This document shows, one piece after another, positions 1 through 7,875 of a DNA stretch of 64,000 nucleotides. The notes under the pieces were generated by a model. It did no database searches and was not told where the DNA came from. It saw nothing but the letters and a program-made list of their open reading frames with translations. The stretch is from an uncultured Alphaproteobacteria bacterium (GTDB taxonomy: Bacteria; Pseudomonadota; Alphaproteobacteria; RS24). Both the position numbers and the translations under genes were made by a program. Every line of letters starts with the position of its first letter. The stretch's first letter is position 1. The stretch is taken from positions 1 to 64,000 of the forward strand of contig CALKOC010000030.1 of assembly GCA_938091085.1 (NCBI GenBank), given 5' to 3'.

Positions 1-118
1 GGTTTTGTGGATTACCCAAGGCATCAAGCAACCGCCACATGCGATCTAAAGACAAATCTATATATTTCGGGTGGAGCGCCAGTAAATTTGCTAGCTTCGT
101 ATCACTCTGACGCGACAG
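1..118 (-). CDS. folC: Folylpolyglutamate/dihydrofolate synthase, N-terminal fragment
   Basis: This is the 5' end of folC, cut by the window edge. FolC adds glutamate to dihydropteroate and folates in the cytoplasm. The visible residues contain the family's early LLALHPKYIDLSLDR and RLLDALGNPQ motifs. It lies directly downstream of accD, the usual accD-folC pair. The open frame begins after an in-frame TGA inside accD and holds no ATG, GTG or TTG before the conserved block. The best start is CTG at 118-116, seven bases after a GGAG that overlaps the accD stop; ATT just before it is the alternative. The family call is confident, the start codon is inferred. Confidence 0.8.
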   Translation of the reverse strand, partial: MSRQSDTKLANLLALHPKYIDLSLDRMWRLLDALGNPQN

Positions 119-120
119 AA

Positions 121-1008
121 TTATTCTCCGGCAGGAATAGCTTGTTTCTCCTGACCGCTTTGTGGGTCAATCAGAAGTTTCAGCAATTTGCCAAGTGTTT
201 CAGCAAGCCTGTGACGGTGCACAACCATATCAACCATGCCATGTTCGAGCAGGTATTCAGCGCGCTGGAAACCTTCAGGGAGTTTTTCGTTAATTGTGTC
301 TTGAATAACGCGTGGACCGGCAAAACCAATAAGCGCTCCCGGTTCAGCAATATGAACATCACCCAACATGCCGTAAGAAGCTGTCACGCCGCCTGTGGTC
401 GGATCAGTCAAAATAACGATATAAGGCAAGCCTCTATCGCGTAATTCCTGAATAATTACTGTTGTACGCGGCATTTGCATCAAGGACATAATGCCTTCTT
501 GCATACGTGCGCCACCGGCCGCTGCAACTACAATAAACGGACAATTTTTCTCAAGTGCCGTTTCTCCACCACGGATAACAGCTTCACCGGCTGCCATGCC
601 CAGCGATCCGCCCATAAAGGCAAAATCTTGAACAACGACGACCGTTTCAACGCCGCTAATATCACCGACCCCAATAGAAACGGCATCTCGCATGCCAGTT
701 TTATTGCGGGCTTCTTTCAAGCGATCAATATAACGTTTTTGATCTTTAAATTTTAGAGGGTCTACGGGGACTTCAGGTGAGTCCACCATTTCGTAGCTGG
801 CATCAAAAAGAAGCTCGAAACGTTCTTTCGTAGAAAGTCGCATATGATGGTCGCATCCCGGGCATACCTTCCCGAGATCATCCATATCACGATGAAAGAT
901 CATCTCACCGCATTCGGTGCAATTAACCCACAAATTCTCTTCGGTGTCATCCTTACCGCGGAAAACACTTTCGAATTTCGGTCTTACGAAATTTTTAATC
1001 CAGTTCAT
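121..1008 (-). CDS. accD: Acetyl-CoA carboxylase carboxyltransferase subunit beta
   Basis: AccD is the beta half of the carboxyltransferase that moves the carboxyl group from biotin to acetyl-CoA, giving malonyl-CoA for fatty acid synthesis. At 295 residues it has the usual length. A zinc ribbon is visible with cysteine pairs at residues 30/33 and 49/52, followed by the crotonase-type carboxyltransferase core with glycine-rich stretches such as [11 protein letters not shown] and [12 protein letters not shown]. It sits between trpA and folC in the run that also carries trpFBA. The ATG has a GGATAG-like ribosome site just upstream. Confidence 0.97.
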   Translation of the reverse strand: MNWIKNFVRPKFESVFRGKDDTEENLWVNCTECGEMIFHRDMDDLGKVCPGCDHHMRLSTKERFELLFDASYEMVDSPEVPVDPLKFKDQKRYIDRLKEARNKTGMRDAVSIGVGDISGVETVVVVQDFAFMGGSLGMAAGEAVIRGGETALEKNCPFIVVAAAGGARMQEGIMSLMQMPRTTVIIQELRDRGLPYIVILTDPTTGGVTASYGMLGDVHIAEPGALIGFAGPRVIQDTINEKLPEGFQRAEYLLEHGMVDMVVHRHRLAETLGKLLKLLIDPQSGQEKQAIPAGE

Positions 1009-1065
1009 TTTCTATCCCATGTAATCTGCATGGATTTATTCGATATTCTGAATATAAACTTTCTT

Positions 1066-1890
1066 TTACGCCCGTTTTACGCCATCTGCAAGCTCTTGTG
1101 CCTTTTTTAGCGTTTCTGTCACTGTTTCTGGGCTTGAGCGCCCATGTGAATCTAGCGATTCAGCAATGACATCGACCAAAGCCGAGCCGACGACAGCACC
1201 GTCAGCAACTGAGGCAATAGCCCCTGCCTGTTCGGCTGTTCTAATACCAAAACCAACTGCAACAGGTAAATCGGTGTGTCTTTTTACGCGCGCGACAGCC
1301 TCTTCAACGACGTTACGTTCGGGGCTGGCCGAACCTGTAATGCCTGTAATGGAGACGTAATAAACAAAGCCAGAGGTGTTGGCGAGTACCTCGGGTAGGC
1401 GCGCATCATCGGTTGTCGGCGTGGCAAGGCGAATAAAGTTAAGCCCGGCATTCAAAGCAGGAATACAAAGCTCCTCATCCTCTTCAGGCGGCAAATCGAC
1501 AATAATTAGGCCGTCGACACCTGCCTGCTTGGCATCATGAATAAAGGCGTCCACACCGTAAATATAGACCGGATTATAGTAGCCCATCAGTACGATTGGG
1601 GTCTCGTCATTATCGGTTCGAAATTGGCGAACCATGTCGAGCGTGCCTTTTAAGGTCATACCAGCCTTTAAAGCTCTTTGCGATGAGGCTTGAATAGAAG
1701 GCCCGTCTGCCATTGGGTCAGTGAAAGGCATCCCAAGTTCAATAATATCTGCACCCGCGGCAGGCAGTCCTTGCATAATTTTTAGTGATGTTACCGGATC
1801 AGGATCTCCTGCGGAAATAAATGCCACAAAAGCTTTTGAATTACGTTTGCCGAGCTGTTTGAAAGTGTTATCAAGTCGTGTCTGCTGCAT
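1066..1890 (-). CDS. trpA: Tryptophan synthase alpha subunit
   Basis: TrpA cleaves indole-3-glycerol phosphate to indole and glyceraldehyde 3-phosphate and passes indole through a tunnel to TrpB. The protein is a 274-residue TIM barrel. The catalytic glutamate lies in IIELGMPF (about residue 51) and the catalytic aspartate in DPMADGP (about residue 62). The phosphate-binding end is visible as [10 protein letters not shown] and VVGSALV. It begins 12 bases after the trpB stop, so the two subunits are probably co-translated from one message with trpF. Confidence 0.98.
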   Translation of the reverse strand: MQQTRLDNTFKQLGKRNSKAFVAFISAGDPDPVTSLKIMQGLPAAGADIIELGMPFTDPMADGPSIQASSQRALKAGMTLKGTLDMVRQFRTDNDETPIVLMGYYNPVYIYGVDAFIHDAKQAGVDGLIIVDLPPEEDEELCIPALNAGLNFIRLATPTTDDARLPEVLANTSGFVYYVSITGITGSASPERNVVEEAVARVKRHTDLPVAVGFGIRTAEQAGAIASVADGAVVGSALVDVIAESLDSHGRSSPETVTETLKKAQELADGVKRA

Positions 1891-1902
1891 AAGTGTCGTC
1901 CG

Positions 1903-3117
1903 TCAGCCAATATCCACATTAAGATGCTCCGCCACGGAAAACACATCTTTGTCGCCACGACCGCACATATTCATCACGAGAAGGTGATCGCTTGGAAGAT
2001 CTGGGGCAATTTTTCCCACATGAGATAATGCATGGCTCGGTTCTAGAGCTGGGATAATACCTTCGAGCTTGGTGCATAGCTGAAAAGCGTCAAGCGCTTC
2101 TTGATCAGTGGCGGAAACATAGGTAACTCGACCAGTATCTTTGAGATAGGCATGCTCCGGCCCAATGCCGGGATAATCTAGCCCTGCCGAAATGGAATGC
2201 CCTTCGGTAATTTGCCCATCATCATCCTGAAGGAGATAGGTTCTATTACCATGCAATACTCCTGGCTTGCCCCCTGCCAGTGAAGCGGCGTGTTCGGGTG
2301 TATCGATACCATGCCCCCCCGCTTCAACACCTATTATGTCAACGGACTCATCATCTAAGAAAGGGTAAAATAATCCCATAGCATTCGATCCGCCGCCGAT
2401 ACAGGCACATAATGTGTCCGGTAATCTGCCTTCGCGCTCGCGCATTTGTTGTTTGGTTTCCTGTCCGATAATAGACTGAAAATCCCTGACCATTGCTGGA
2501 TAGGGATGTGGCCCGGCAACTGTGCCGATAATATAGAATGTCGAGTCGACATTGGTGACCCAGTCACGTAGGGCTTCATTCATTGCGTCTTTCAACGTGC
2601 CTGCACCGGATGTGACCGGCATGATTTCCGCGCCAAGTAATTTCATCCGAAATACATTGGGCTTTTGGCGTTCAATATCTGTCGCGCCCATAAAGACGGT
2701 GCAAGGCAGGCCAAACCGCGCCGCTACAGTTGCTACTGCTACGCCGTGCTGACCGGCGCCGGTTTCAGCGATGATACGGCGTTTGCCCATGCGTTTTGCC
2801 AGCAGTATCTGCCCAAGACAGTTATTGATTTTATGGGACCCGGTATGGTTCAACTCATCCCGCTTGAGATAGATTTTTGCGCCGCCATAATGTTCTGTAA
2901 GGCGCTCTGCAAAATATAAGGGGCTGGGACGTCCAACATAATGAGTTTGTAAGTCCTGTAACTGGTCGAGAAATGCCGGATCTTGACGTGCCGCGCCGTA
3001 TGCTTTTTCTAAATCAAGTATAAGCGGCATAAGCGTTTCGGCAACGAAGCGGCCACCAAAAATGCCAAAACGGCCATTTTCGTCAGGTCCGGTTGTATAG
3101 GAATTTGCTTTCGACAT
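1903..3117 (-). CDS. trpB: Tryptophan synthase beta subunit
   Basis: TrpB is the pyridoxal-phosphate enzyme that condenses indole with serine to make tryptophan. The PLP lysine is in HTGSHKINN (about residue 96), and the phosphate loop GGGSNAMG is present. I chose the ATG at 3117, giving 404 residues that start [18 protein letters not shown]; this matches the normal N-terminus. The frame is open to 3165, but that extra 16 residues would read through an imperfect 22-bp tandem repeat and is unlikely to be translated. It lies between trpF and trpA. Confidence 0.97.
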   Translation of the reverse strand: MSKANSYTTGPDENGRFGIFGGRFVAETLMPLILDLEKAYGAARQDPAFLDQLQDLQTHYVGRPSPLYFAERLTEHYGGAKIYLKRDELNHTGSHKINNCLGQILLAKRMGKRRIIAETGAGQHGVAVATVAARFGLPCTVFMGATDIERQKPNVFRMKLLGAEIMPVTSGAGTLKDAMNEALRDWVTNVDSTFYIIGTVAGPHPYPAMVRDFQSIIGQETKQQMREREGRLPDTLCACIGGGSNAMGLFYPFLDDESVDIIGVEAGGHGIDTPEHAASLAGGKPGVLHGNRTYLLQDDDGQITEGHSISAGLDYPGIGPEHAYLKDTGRVTYVSATDQEALDAFQLCTKLEGIIPALEPSHALSHVGKIAPDLPSDHLLVMNMCGRGDKDVFSVAEHLNVDIG

Positions 3118-3120
3118 AGC

Positions 3121-3164
3121 CAGTTCCGTTTCTGAAATCACCCAGTTCCATTTCTGGAAACACA
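3121..3164. repeat. Two tandem 22-bp units between trpF and trpB
   Basis: Units at 3121-3142 and 3143-3164 differ at only a few positions and share the core CAGTTCC-TTTCTG-AA. The second unit holds a short palindrome, TTCCA-TTTC-TGGAA. It lies just upstream of the trpB ribosome-binding region. It could be a simple duplication or a small regulatory site; the sequence alone does not say which. Confidence 0.6.
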
Positions 3165-3178
3165 AGGTGGGTTATATA

Positions 3179-3820
3179 TCATTTTTCCAAGCGGGCTGCT
3201 TGAATAAATCGTGAAATTTTATTCCGGTCTTTTTCTCCTGCTTGGCGTTCTACACCGGAAGATACATCTACATAGGTCGCACCCGTCGCCTGCACAGCCT
3301 CTTGGATATTATCCGGGGTCAGCCCACCTGCGAGAAACCATGGTAGACTGGCGTCATAATCAGTCAATAATGACCAGTCAAACCTGTGTCCGGTGCCGCC
3401 CTGAGGTCCGTCAGGACGCGGCAAGGCATCCAAAAGAATGAAATCTGCACAACTATCAAAGGTTTTTGCAGCTTCCAGATGTGCCGCAGTGCCAATGCCC
3501 AAGGCTTTGATAATTCCGCAGTTAAATCTCTGCTTTAACATTGAGCATCTTTCAGAGCTTTCTGCACCATGAAGTTGAATATAATCCGGTGCAATGGCCG
3601 CAATCATATTTTCTACAAGATGATCATCTGGGTCGACAGCCAGAGCCACTTTCTTGATGGAAGGGTGCAGTTCTTTTTCAATCAAACCGGCCTGTTCATA
3701 TGATAAATGGCGTGACGAACTGGGGTGAAAAACAAAGCCCGCAAAATCGGCTTCGGCTTCTTCCAGAAAATGTGCATCTTCAATTTTAGTAATGCCACAT
3801 ATTTTAACCTTAACGCTCAT
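3179..3820 (-). CDS. trpF: Phosphoribosylanthranilate isomerase
   Basis: TrpF isomerises N-(5-phosphoribosyl)anthranilate to the ribulose form, the third step of the tryptophan branch. The 213-residue protein starts with VKICGITK, whose cysteine (about residue 8) is the family's general base. It carries the barrel strands FAGFVFHPSSSRH, FLAGGLTPDNI and the phosphate-binding YVDVSSGVE near the end. It is the first trp gene of the local trpF-trpB-trpA series and starts two bases after the pyrF stop, which suggests coupling of pyrimidine and tryptophan genes in one transcript. Confidence 0.97.
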   Translation of the reverse strand: MSVKVKICGITKIEDAHFLEEAEADFAGFVFHPSSSRHLSYEQAGLIEKELHPSIKKVALAVDPDDHLVENMIAAIAPDYIQLHGAESSERCSMLKQRFNCGIIKALGIGTAAHLEAAKTFDSCADFILLDALPRPDGPQGGTGHRFDWSLLTDYDASLPWFLAGGLTPDNIQEAVQATGATYVDVSSGVERQAGEKDRNKISRFIQAARLEK

Positions 3821-3822
3821 CT

Positions 3823-4542
3823 CTAACCCTTAGAACTCTGTAAAGAGGCAGAAATATCAACTGCTGCCTGAACAGGGTCAGCGGCTTGAGTGATAGCACG
3901 CCCAATCACAAGAATATCTGCCCCTGCTTCCAAAGCTGCTTCTGGCGTCATAATGCGTTTCTGGTCATTAGTTGCGTGTCCGGCAGGTCTTATACCAGGA
4001 ACAATGAGTTTAAAGTCTGGCCCACAGCGGTTCCTGAGAGCCTCAACTTCATGTGCTGAACAAACAACCCCACCCATATCCGCTTGCTGTGCGAGGTCTG
4101 CAAGCCTTAACACTTGGTCGCGTGGTGTGGCGCTGACACCAATCTGATTGAGGTCGTCATCTTCAAGGCTGGTGAGGACTGTGACGGCAATCATCAAAGG
4201 TGCTGTGAGGCCATTATCCTCTGCGGTATCTTTTGCAGCCTTACTGGCGGCGCGCATCATGTCGAGACCGCCCCCTGCATGTACATTTAAAATGGCTGGC
4301 TGAAGCGGGCAGAGTGCTGTCACCGCCGCGGCTACAGTATTAGGAATATCGTGAATCTTTAAATCCAAAAAAATTGGCAGTCCGGTCGCGGCGAGGCTCT
4401 GGTAGCCTGCCAAGCCAGCCGCATAGAAAAATTCCATACCAATTTTTATGCCACCTATATGGGGTGATAAGTTCTCACAGAGTAGTGATGCTCTTGCGGG
4501 GTCTTGTGTATCGAGGGCGCAAAAAACCGGATTATCAGTCAT
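3823..4542 (-). CDS. pyrF: Orotidine 5'-phosphate decarboxylase
   Basis: PyrF decarboxylates OMP to UMP, the last step of de novo pyrimidine synthesis. The 239-residue protein shows the catalytic tetrad motif DLKIHDIPNTV (aspartate 60, lysine 62, aspartate 65). It also has the phosphate-binding LIVPGIRPAG and the C-terminal GADILVIGRAIT. It overlaps the end of the upstream LapA-domain gene by 8 bases and is followed after two bases by trpF. Confidence 0.97.
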   Translation of the reverse strand: MTDNPVFCALDTQDPARASLLCENLSPHIGGIKIGMEFFYAAGLAGYQSLAATGLPIFLDLKIHDIPNTVAAAVTALCPLQPAILNVHAGGGLDMMRAASKAAKDTAEDNGLTAPLMIAVTVLTSLEDDDLNQIGVSATPRDQVLRLADLAQQADMGGVVCSAHEVEALRNRCGPDFKLIVPGIRPAGHATNDQKRIMTPEAALEAGADILVIGRAITQAADPVQAAVDISASLQSSKG

Positions 4543-4816
4543 CGTTTTCTCTCCCTTTATCCCTCAAAAAAATACGATTCATATTTTTAGTAAGACCATT
4601 CATGATAGTGGTCACGACACTGCGTATATAGCCGAGTAAAATACCAAAGCCAATGGCGCCCATTATAAGAACAAAAAGTGGCGCTTGGAATCCAAATGAA
4701 AGGTCTTCTGGGGAGAATGGGTTTAGGCTAAAGGAAACAATCTGTCTGTTCGCAAGGGCAAGAAAAATAACACCCAGAGCAATCAGAAGAAATATCAGCC
4801 TGTTAAGAAGTTTCAA
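4535..4816 (-). CDS. LapA-domain small inner-membrane protein
   Basis: This 93-residue protein has two predicted membrane helices, about residues 6-25 and 45-66. Between them is the short loop IVSFSLNPF typical of the lipopolysaccharide assembly protein A (DUF1049) family. The tail after the second helix is basic and cytoplasmic-looking. Genes of this family commonly follow ihfB in alphaproteobacteria, as here. In gammaproteobacteria the relatives (LapA) help control LPS synthesis through LapB and FtsH; no lapB is present here, so that role is not proven. The end overlaps pyrF by 8 bases. Confidence 0.8.
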   Translation of the reverse strand: MKLLNRLIFLLIALGVIFLALANRQIVSFSLNPFSPEDLSFGFQAPLFVLIMGAIGFGILLGYIRSVVTTIMNGLTKNMNRIFLRDKGRENDD

Positions 4817-4825
4817 TAGAGGCCC

Positions 4826-5110
4826 TCACGAGCCTTCGTTCAGGCGATCCCGCAAATCCTTACCGGCCTTGAAGAAAGGCACACATTTTTCAGCAACGGC
4901 AACCGCTTCGCCGGTTCTTGGATTACGCCCTATTCTTGGCGGACGAATTTTTGCAGAGAATGCACCAAACCCTCGTAACTCAACACGGTCACCACGACCA
5001 AGAGCTTCAGTGATTTCGTCAAGTATTGTGTTCACCACTCTCTCTACATCTCTTTGATAAAGATGAGGGTATTGGTCGGCAAGACGATTAACGAGTTCAG
5101 ATTTAATCAT
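4826..5110 (-). CDS. ihfB: Integration host factor subunit beta
   Basis: IhfB pairs with IhfA to bind and sharply bend DNA in the nucleoid. The 94-residue protein has the complete HU/IHF fold. It starts [11 protein letters not shown], has the arm motif with GFGAF followed by [12 protein letters not shown], and contains the proline at the tip of the intercalating beta arm. It lies after rpsA, the classical rpsA-ihfB arrangement, but a strong hairpin separates the two genes, so part of its expression may be independent. Confidence 0.95.
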   Translation of the reverse strand: MIKSELVNRLADQYPHLYQRDVERVVNTILDEITEALGRGDRVELRGFGAFSAKIRPPRIGRNPRTGEAVAVAEKCVPFFKAGKDLRDRLNEGS

Positions 5111-5173
5111 GTGTTTTCATTCCTTGATGTAAGAAAAGTTATCCTTACAACGGCACATCAGTCAAGACGCTAG

Positions 5174-5204
5174 AGGGGCAATATTCTTAAAAAATATCGC
5201 CCCT
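5174..5204 (-). terminator. Strong hairpin between rpsA and ihfB
   Basis: A 12-bp arm at 5174-5185 pairs with 5193-5204, with one G-U pair and a 7-base loop. It follows the rpsA stop on the minus strand. There is no clear U-run on that side, so it may be a partial terminator or an mRNA-stabilising 3' structure that lowers ihfB read-through. Confidence 0.65.
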
Positions 5205-5216
5205 TAATCTTTTCAA

Positions 5217-7091
5217 TTACGCGGAATCGTCACCTGACTCATCAGAAGTTTCATCGGTTGCGTCTTCAGCAGCCTCTGTTTCAGCCTCTGTTTCAGCCTC
5301 TGTTTCAGGTGCTGCTTCTTCAACAACTTCCTCAGCTGGTGCTTCTTCAACAACTTCCTCAGCTTCCGGTTTGGCTTCTGGTTCAGCATCCGTATTTTTG
5401 TTTAATGCCTCACCAAGAATGTCCCCCAGTGACGCGCCGGAACTGACTGAACCATATTGAGCAACGGCTTCTTTCTCTTCAGCGATTTCAAGCGCCTTGA
5501 TTGAAAGACCAATACGACGTGACTTGGAGTCAAAATTGGTAATCATCGCATCAAGCTTATCGCCAACGGCGAAACGCTCTGGTCTCTGGTCCTCTCTGTC
5601 ACGAGAAAGATCTGAACGTCTGATAAAGGCGCTAAATTCGCTATCCCCAACAGATACTTCCAAACCGCCATCATTAACGGCAGTCACCGTACAGGTGGCT
5701 GTATCGCCGCGCTTGAGTTTACTGATACCTTCCATCGGGTCACTCTCAAGCTGTTTAATGCCGAGACTGATGCGTTCTTTTTCTACATCAATATCTAGCA
5801 CAACGGCTTCGACATCCTGATTTTTTGCAAAACCTGCGAGTGCTTCTTCACCGGAAAGATTCCAGTCAAGGTCGGACATATGCACCATGCCGTCGACATC
5901 ATTTTCAAGCCCGATAAACAGACCGAATTCGGTGATGTTTTTAACAGCCCCAGTGACTTTCGTGCCAACTGGATAGGTTGCAGCAAAGCTGTCCCATGGA
6001 TTGTCCATGCATTGTTTCAAGCCGAGAGAAATACGGCGCTTGGAACTGTCTACCTCAAGAATCATGACTTCAACTTCTTGCGAGGTTGAGACGATTTTAC
6101 CCGGATGAACATTCTTCTTCACCCATGACATTTCAGACACGTGGACAAGACCTTCAACACCATCTTCAAGTTCAACAAACGCACCGTAATCAGTGATATT
6201 CGTTACTTGACCTGTGAACCTGCCATCAAGTGGGAATTTTGCTTCTGCAGAGTCCCATGGATCATTATGGAGCTGTTTCATACCAAGGCTAACGCGCATG
6301 GTTTCGGCATTAATCTTAACGACTTGAACCTGAACGCTCTGACCAATAGACAGCACTTCTGATGGATGATTAATCCGGCGCCATGCAATGTCTGTAACGT
6401 GCAGCAGGCCATCAACACCGCCAAGGTCAACAAATGCACCATAATCAGTGATGTTTTTAACCACGCCTTCAGTGACTTGGCCTTCAGCAAGATTTTGAAC
6501 AATCTCACTGCGGGCTTCCGCGCGTGTCTCTTCCATGATTGCCCGACGGGACACAACGATGTTCCCACGACGGCGATCCATTTTTAGAATTTGGAAAGGT
6601 TGTGGTGTGTTCATCAACGGGGTGATGTCGCGCACCGGACGAATATCGACTTGGCTACCCGGTAAGAAAGCGGTTGCGCCATTCAGATCGACAGTGAAGC
6701 CACCTTTCACGCGCCCGAAAATTACACCGGTTACACGTTCATTGGCTTCAAATGATTTTTCAAGAACTGTCCAGCTCTCTTCGCGCCTAGCTTTGTCGCG
6801 CGAGAGCATGGCTTCGCCCATAGCATTCTCAATACGTTCCAAATAGACCTCGACATCGTCGCCAATACTCAGATCGGCAGGCTGTCCGGCCATTGCGAAT
6901 TCTCTTAGAGGAACACGGCCCTCTGTTTTGAGACCTACATCAATAATGGCGAGATCATTTTCAATAGCAGTTACGCGCCCTTTAACGACAGTTCCTTCAA
7001 GAACGGATTGACCGGAAAAGCTTTCTTCCAGCAGGGCAGCAAAATCTTCAGTTGTCGGATTCAGTTCCGACGGGTTAGAGGTTTGAGACAA
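5217..7091 (-). CDS. rpsA: 30S ribosomal protein S1
   Basis: S1 binds mRNA on the small subunit and helps start translation of structured or weak ribosome sites. The 624-residue protein contains six S1 (OB-fold) repeats. The central ones are nearly canonical, as in the VKNITDYGAFVDL and VTNITDYGAFVEL strands. A long acidic C-terminal tail rich in Glu and Ala is encoded by 12-bp and 27-bp tandem duplications. Length is longer than the 557 residues of E. coli S1, mostly from this tail. It is preceded by cmk, the standard cmk-rpsA pair, with a terminator-like leader between them. Confidence 0.98.
   Translation of the reverse strand: MSQTSNPSELNPTTEDFAALLEESFSGQSVLEGTVVKGRVTAIENDLAIIDVGLKTEGRVPLREFAMAGQPADLSIGDDVEVYLERIENAMGEAMLSRDKARREESWTVLEKSFEANERVTGVIFGRVKGGFTVDLNGATAFLPGSQVDIRPVRDITPLMNTPQPFQILKMDRRRGNIVVSRRAIMEETRAEARSEIVQNLAEGQVTEGVVKNITDYGAFVDLGGVDGLLHVTDIAWRRINHPSEVLSIGQSVQVQVVKINAETMRVSLGMKQLHNDPWDSAEAKFPLDGRFTGQVTNITDYGAFVELEDGVEGLVHVSEMSWVKKNVHPGKIVSTSQEVEVMILEVDSSKRRISLGLKQCMDNPWDSFAATYPVGTKVTGAVKNITEFGLFIGLENDVDGMVHMSDLDWNLSGEEALAGFAKNQDVEAVVLDIDVEKERISLGIKQLESDPMEGISKLKRGDTATCTVTAVNDGGLEVSVGDSEFSAFIRRSDLSRDREDQRPERFAVGDKLDAMITNFDSKSRRIGLSIKALEIAEEKEAVAQYGSVSSGASLGDILGEALNKNTDAEPEAKPEAEEVVEEAPAEEVVEEAAPETEAETEAETEAAEDATDETSDESGDDSA
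5272..5364. repeat. Tandem 12-bp and 27-bp repeats coding the S1 acidic tail
   Basis: Three 12-bp copies of GCCTCTGTTTCA run from 5272 to 5307. A 24-base segment starting at 5314 recurs exactly at 5341, giving a 27-bp period. Both periods are multiples of three, so they lengthen the Glu/Ala tail of RpsA without breaking the frame. Confidence 0.9.
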
Positions 7092-7113
7092 GTGTCATCT
7101 CCTGTTAATAATC

Positions 7114-7162
7114 AAAAAAATAAGTGCCGGCCGGTTGTGTCCGGCGGTCTTCCCTAACCGCC
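7114..7162 (-). terminator. Two competing hairpins and a U-run in the cmk-rpsA spacer
   Basis: Read on the minus strand, a first hairpin pairs 7157-7162 with 7143-7148 (GGCGGT with ACCGCC). A second pairs 7141-7147 with 7127-7134 (CCG-CCGG with CCGG-C-CGG) and is followed by seven U residues (7120-7114). The two share bases, so they exclude each other. The second looks like an intrinsic terminator placed before rpsA, with the first as a possible anti-terminator. Confidence 0.6.
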
Positions 7163-7226
7163 ACACCATGCGACGGCAAAGAGCTATTATGAAATTACTC
7201 AGGCGGTTTGGATTTCAGCTACCGAT

Positions 7227-7862
7227 TTACTTAATCAGCTTCAGAGCCGCCTCGAATGCGCTTTCTATACCTAAATCTGACGTATCAAGCAAGTGCGCAT
7301 CTTCAGCCGGGCGCAGGGGGGCGATTGCGCGCTCCATATCTTTTTTATCGCGGGCAATCACAGCCGCCAATATGTCAGCTTCTTTAAGCGCAGGGTCGGT
7401 GACAGATAGTTCAAGCCAGCGACGATGCGCGCGGATTTCTGGGCTTGCAGTTACAAAAAGTTTGATCGGGGCGTCCGGGCATACAAATGTTCCAATATCC
7501 CGTCCGTCTAGGATTGCGCCATCTTTTCCGGCAGGAGGTGAAGCAGCAAAATTACGCTGTAGTTCAAGAATACAAGTTCGGACATCCTGATGAATGGCGA
7601 CATCAGCAGCAGCCTGCCCAACCTCTGCACTTCGGATGGCGGTATGGTCAATAGCATCAATATTAAGTTTCTGTGCCGCTTCGAGTGATTTTTGCGGGTC
7701 GGTCGGATCATTCTCAGCTTGCAAAACAAGCAGAGCAACCCCGCGATATAGAGCGCCAGTATCCAGACAAGCGAAATTAAGATGTTTCCCTAGTTTCTTG
7801 GCAAGCGTGCCTTTACCGGCTGCTGCAGGGCCGTCTATTGCAATGGGAGAGGGGTAAGACAT
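7227..7862 (-). CDS. cmk: Cytidylate kinase
   Basis: Cmk phosphorylates CMP and dCMP to the diphosphates. From the ATG at 7862 the protein is 211 residues and starts MSYPSPIAIDGPAAAGKG, placing the P-loop at its normal N-terminal position. An upstream extension of the frame (to 7943) lies inside aroA and lacks conserved sequence. The LDGRDIGTFVCPDA motif and the late IARDKKDMERAIAPLRPAEDA segment are typical. It starts 13 bases after the aroA stop and is followed by rpsA. Confidence 0.96.
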   Translation of the reverse strand: MSYPSPIAIDGPAAAGKGTLAKKLGKHLNFACLDTGALYRGVALLVLQAENDPTDPQKSLEAAQKLNIDAIDHTAIRSAEVGQAAADVAIHQDVRTCILELQRNFAASPPAGKDGAILDGRDIGTFVCPDAPIKLFVTASPEIRAHRRWLELSVTDPALKEADILAAVIARDKKDMERAIAPLRPAEDAHLLDTSDLGIESAFEAALKLIK

Positions 7863-7875
7863 GATTTCTTTCCAA

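Noticed and set aside
49-123. ATT rather than CTG as the folC start
   Set aside because: Not excluded, but it is only four bases from GGAG, while CTG has the better seven-base spacing.
7-444. Open frame on the plus strand across accD
   Set aside because: It is antisense to the conserved AccD protein and has no homology-like motif or ribosome site.
3118-3165. Upstream extension of trpB
   Set aside because: The extra residues read through the 22-bp repeat and are absent from the family; the ATG at 3117 gives the usual N-terminus.
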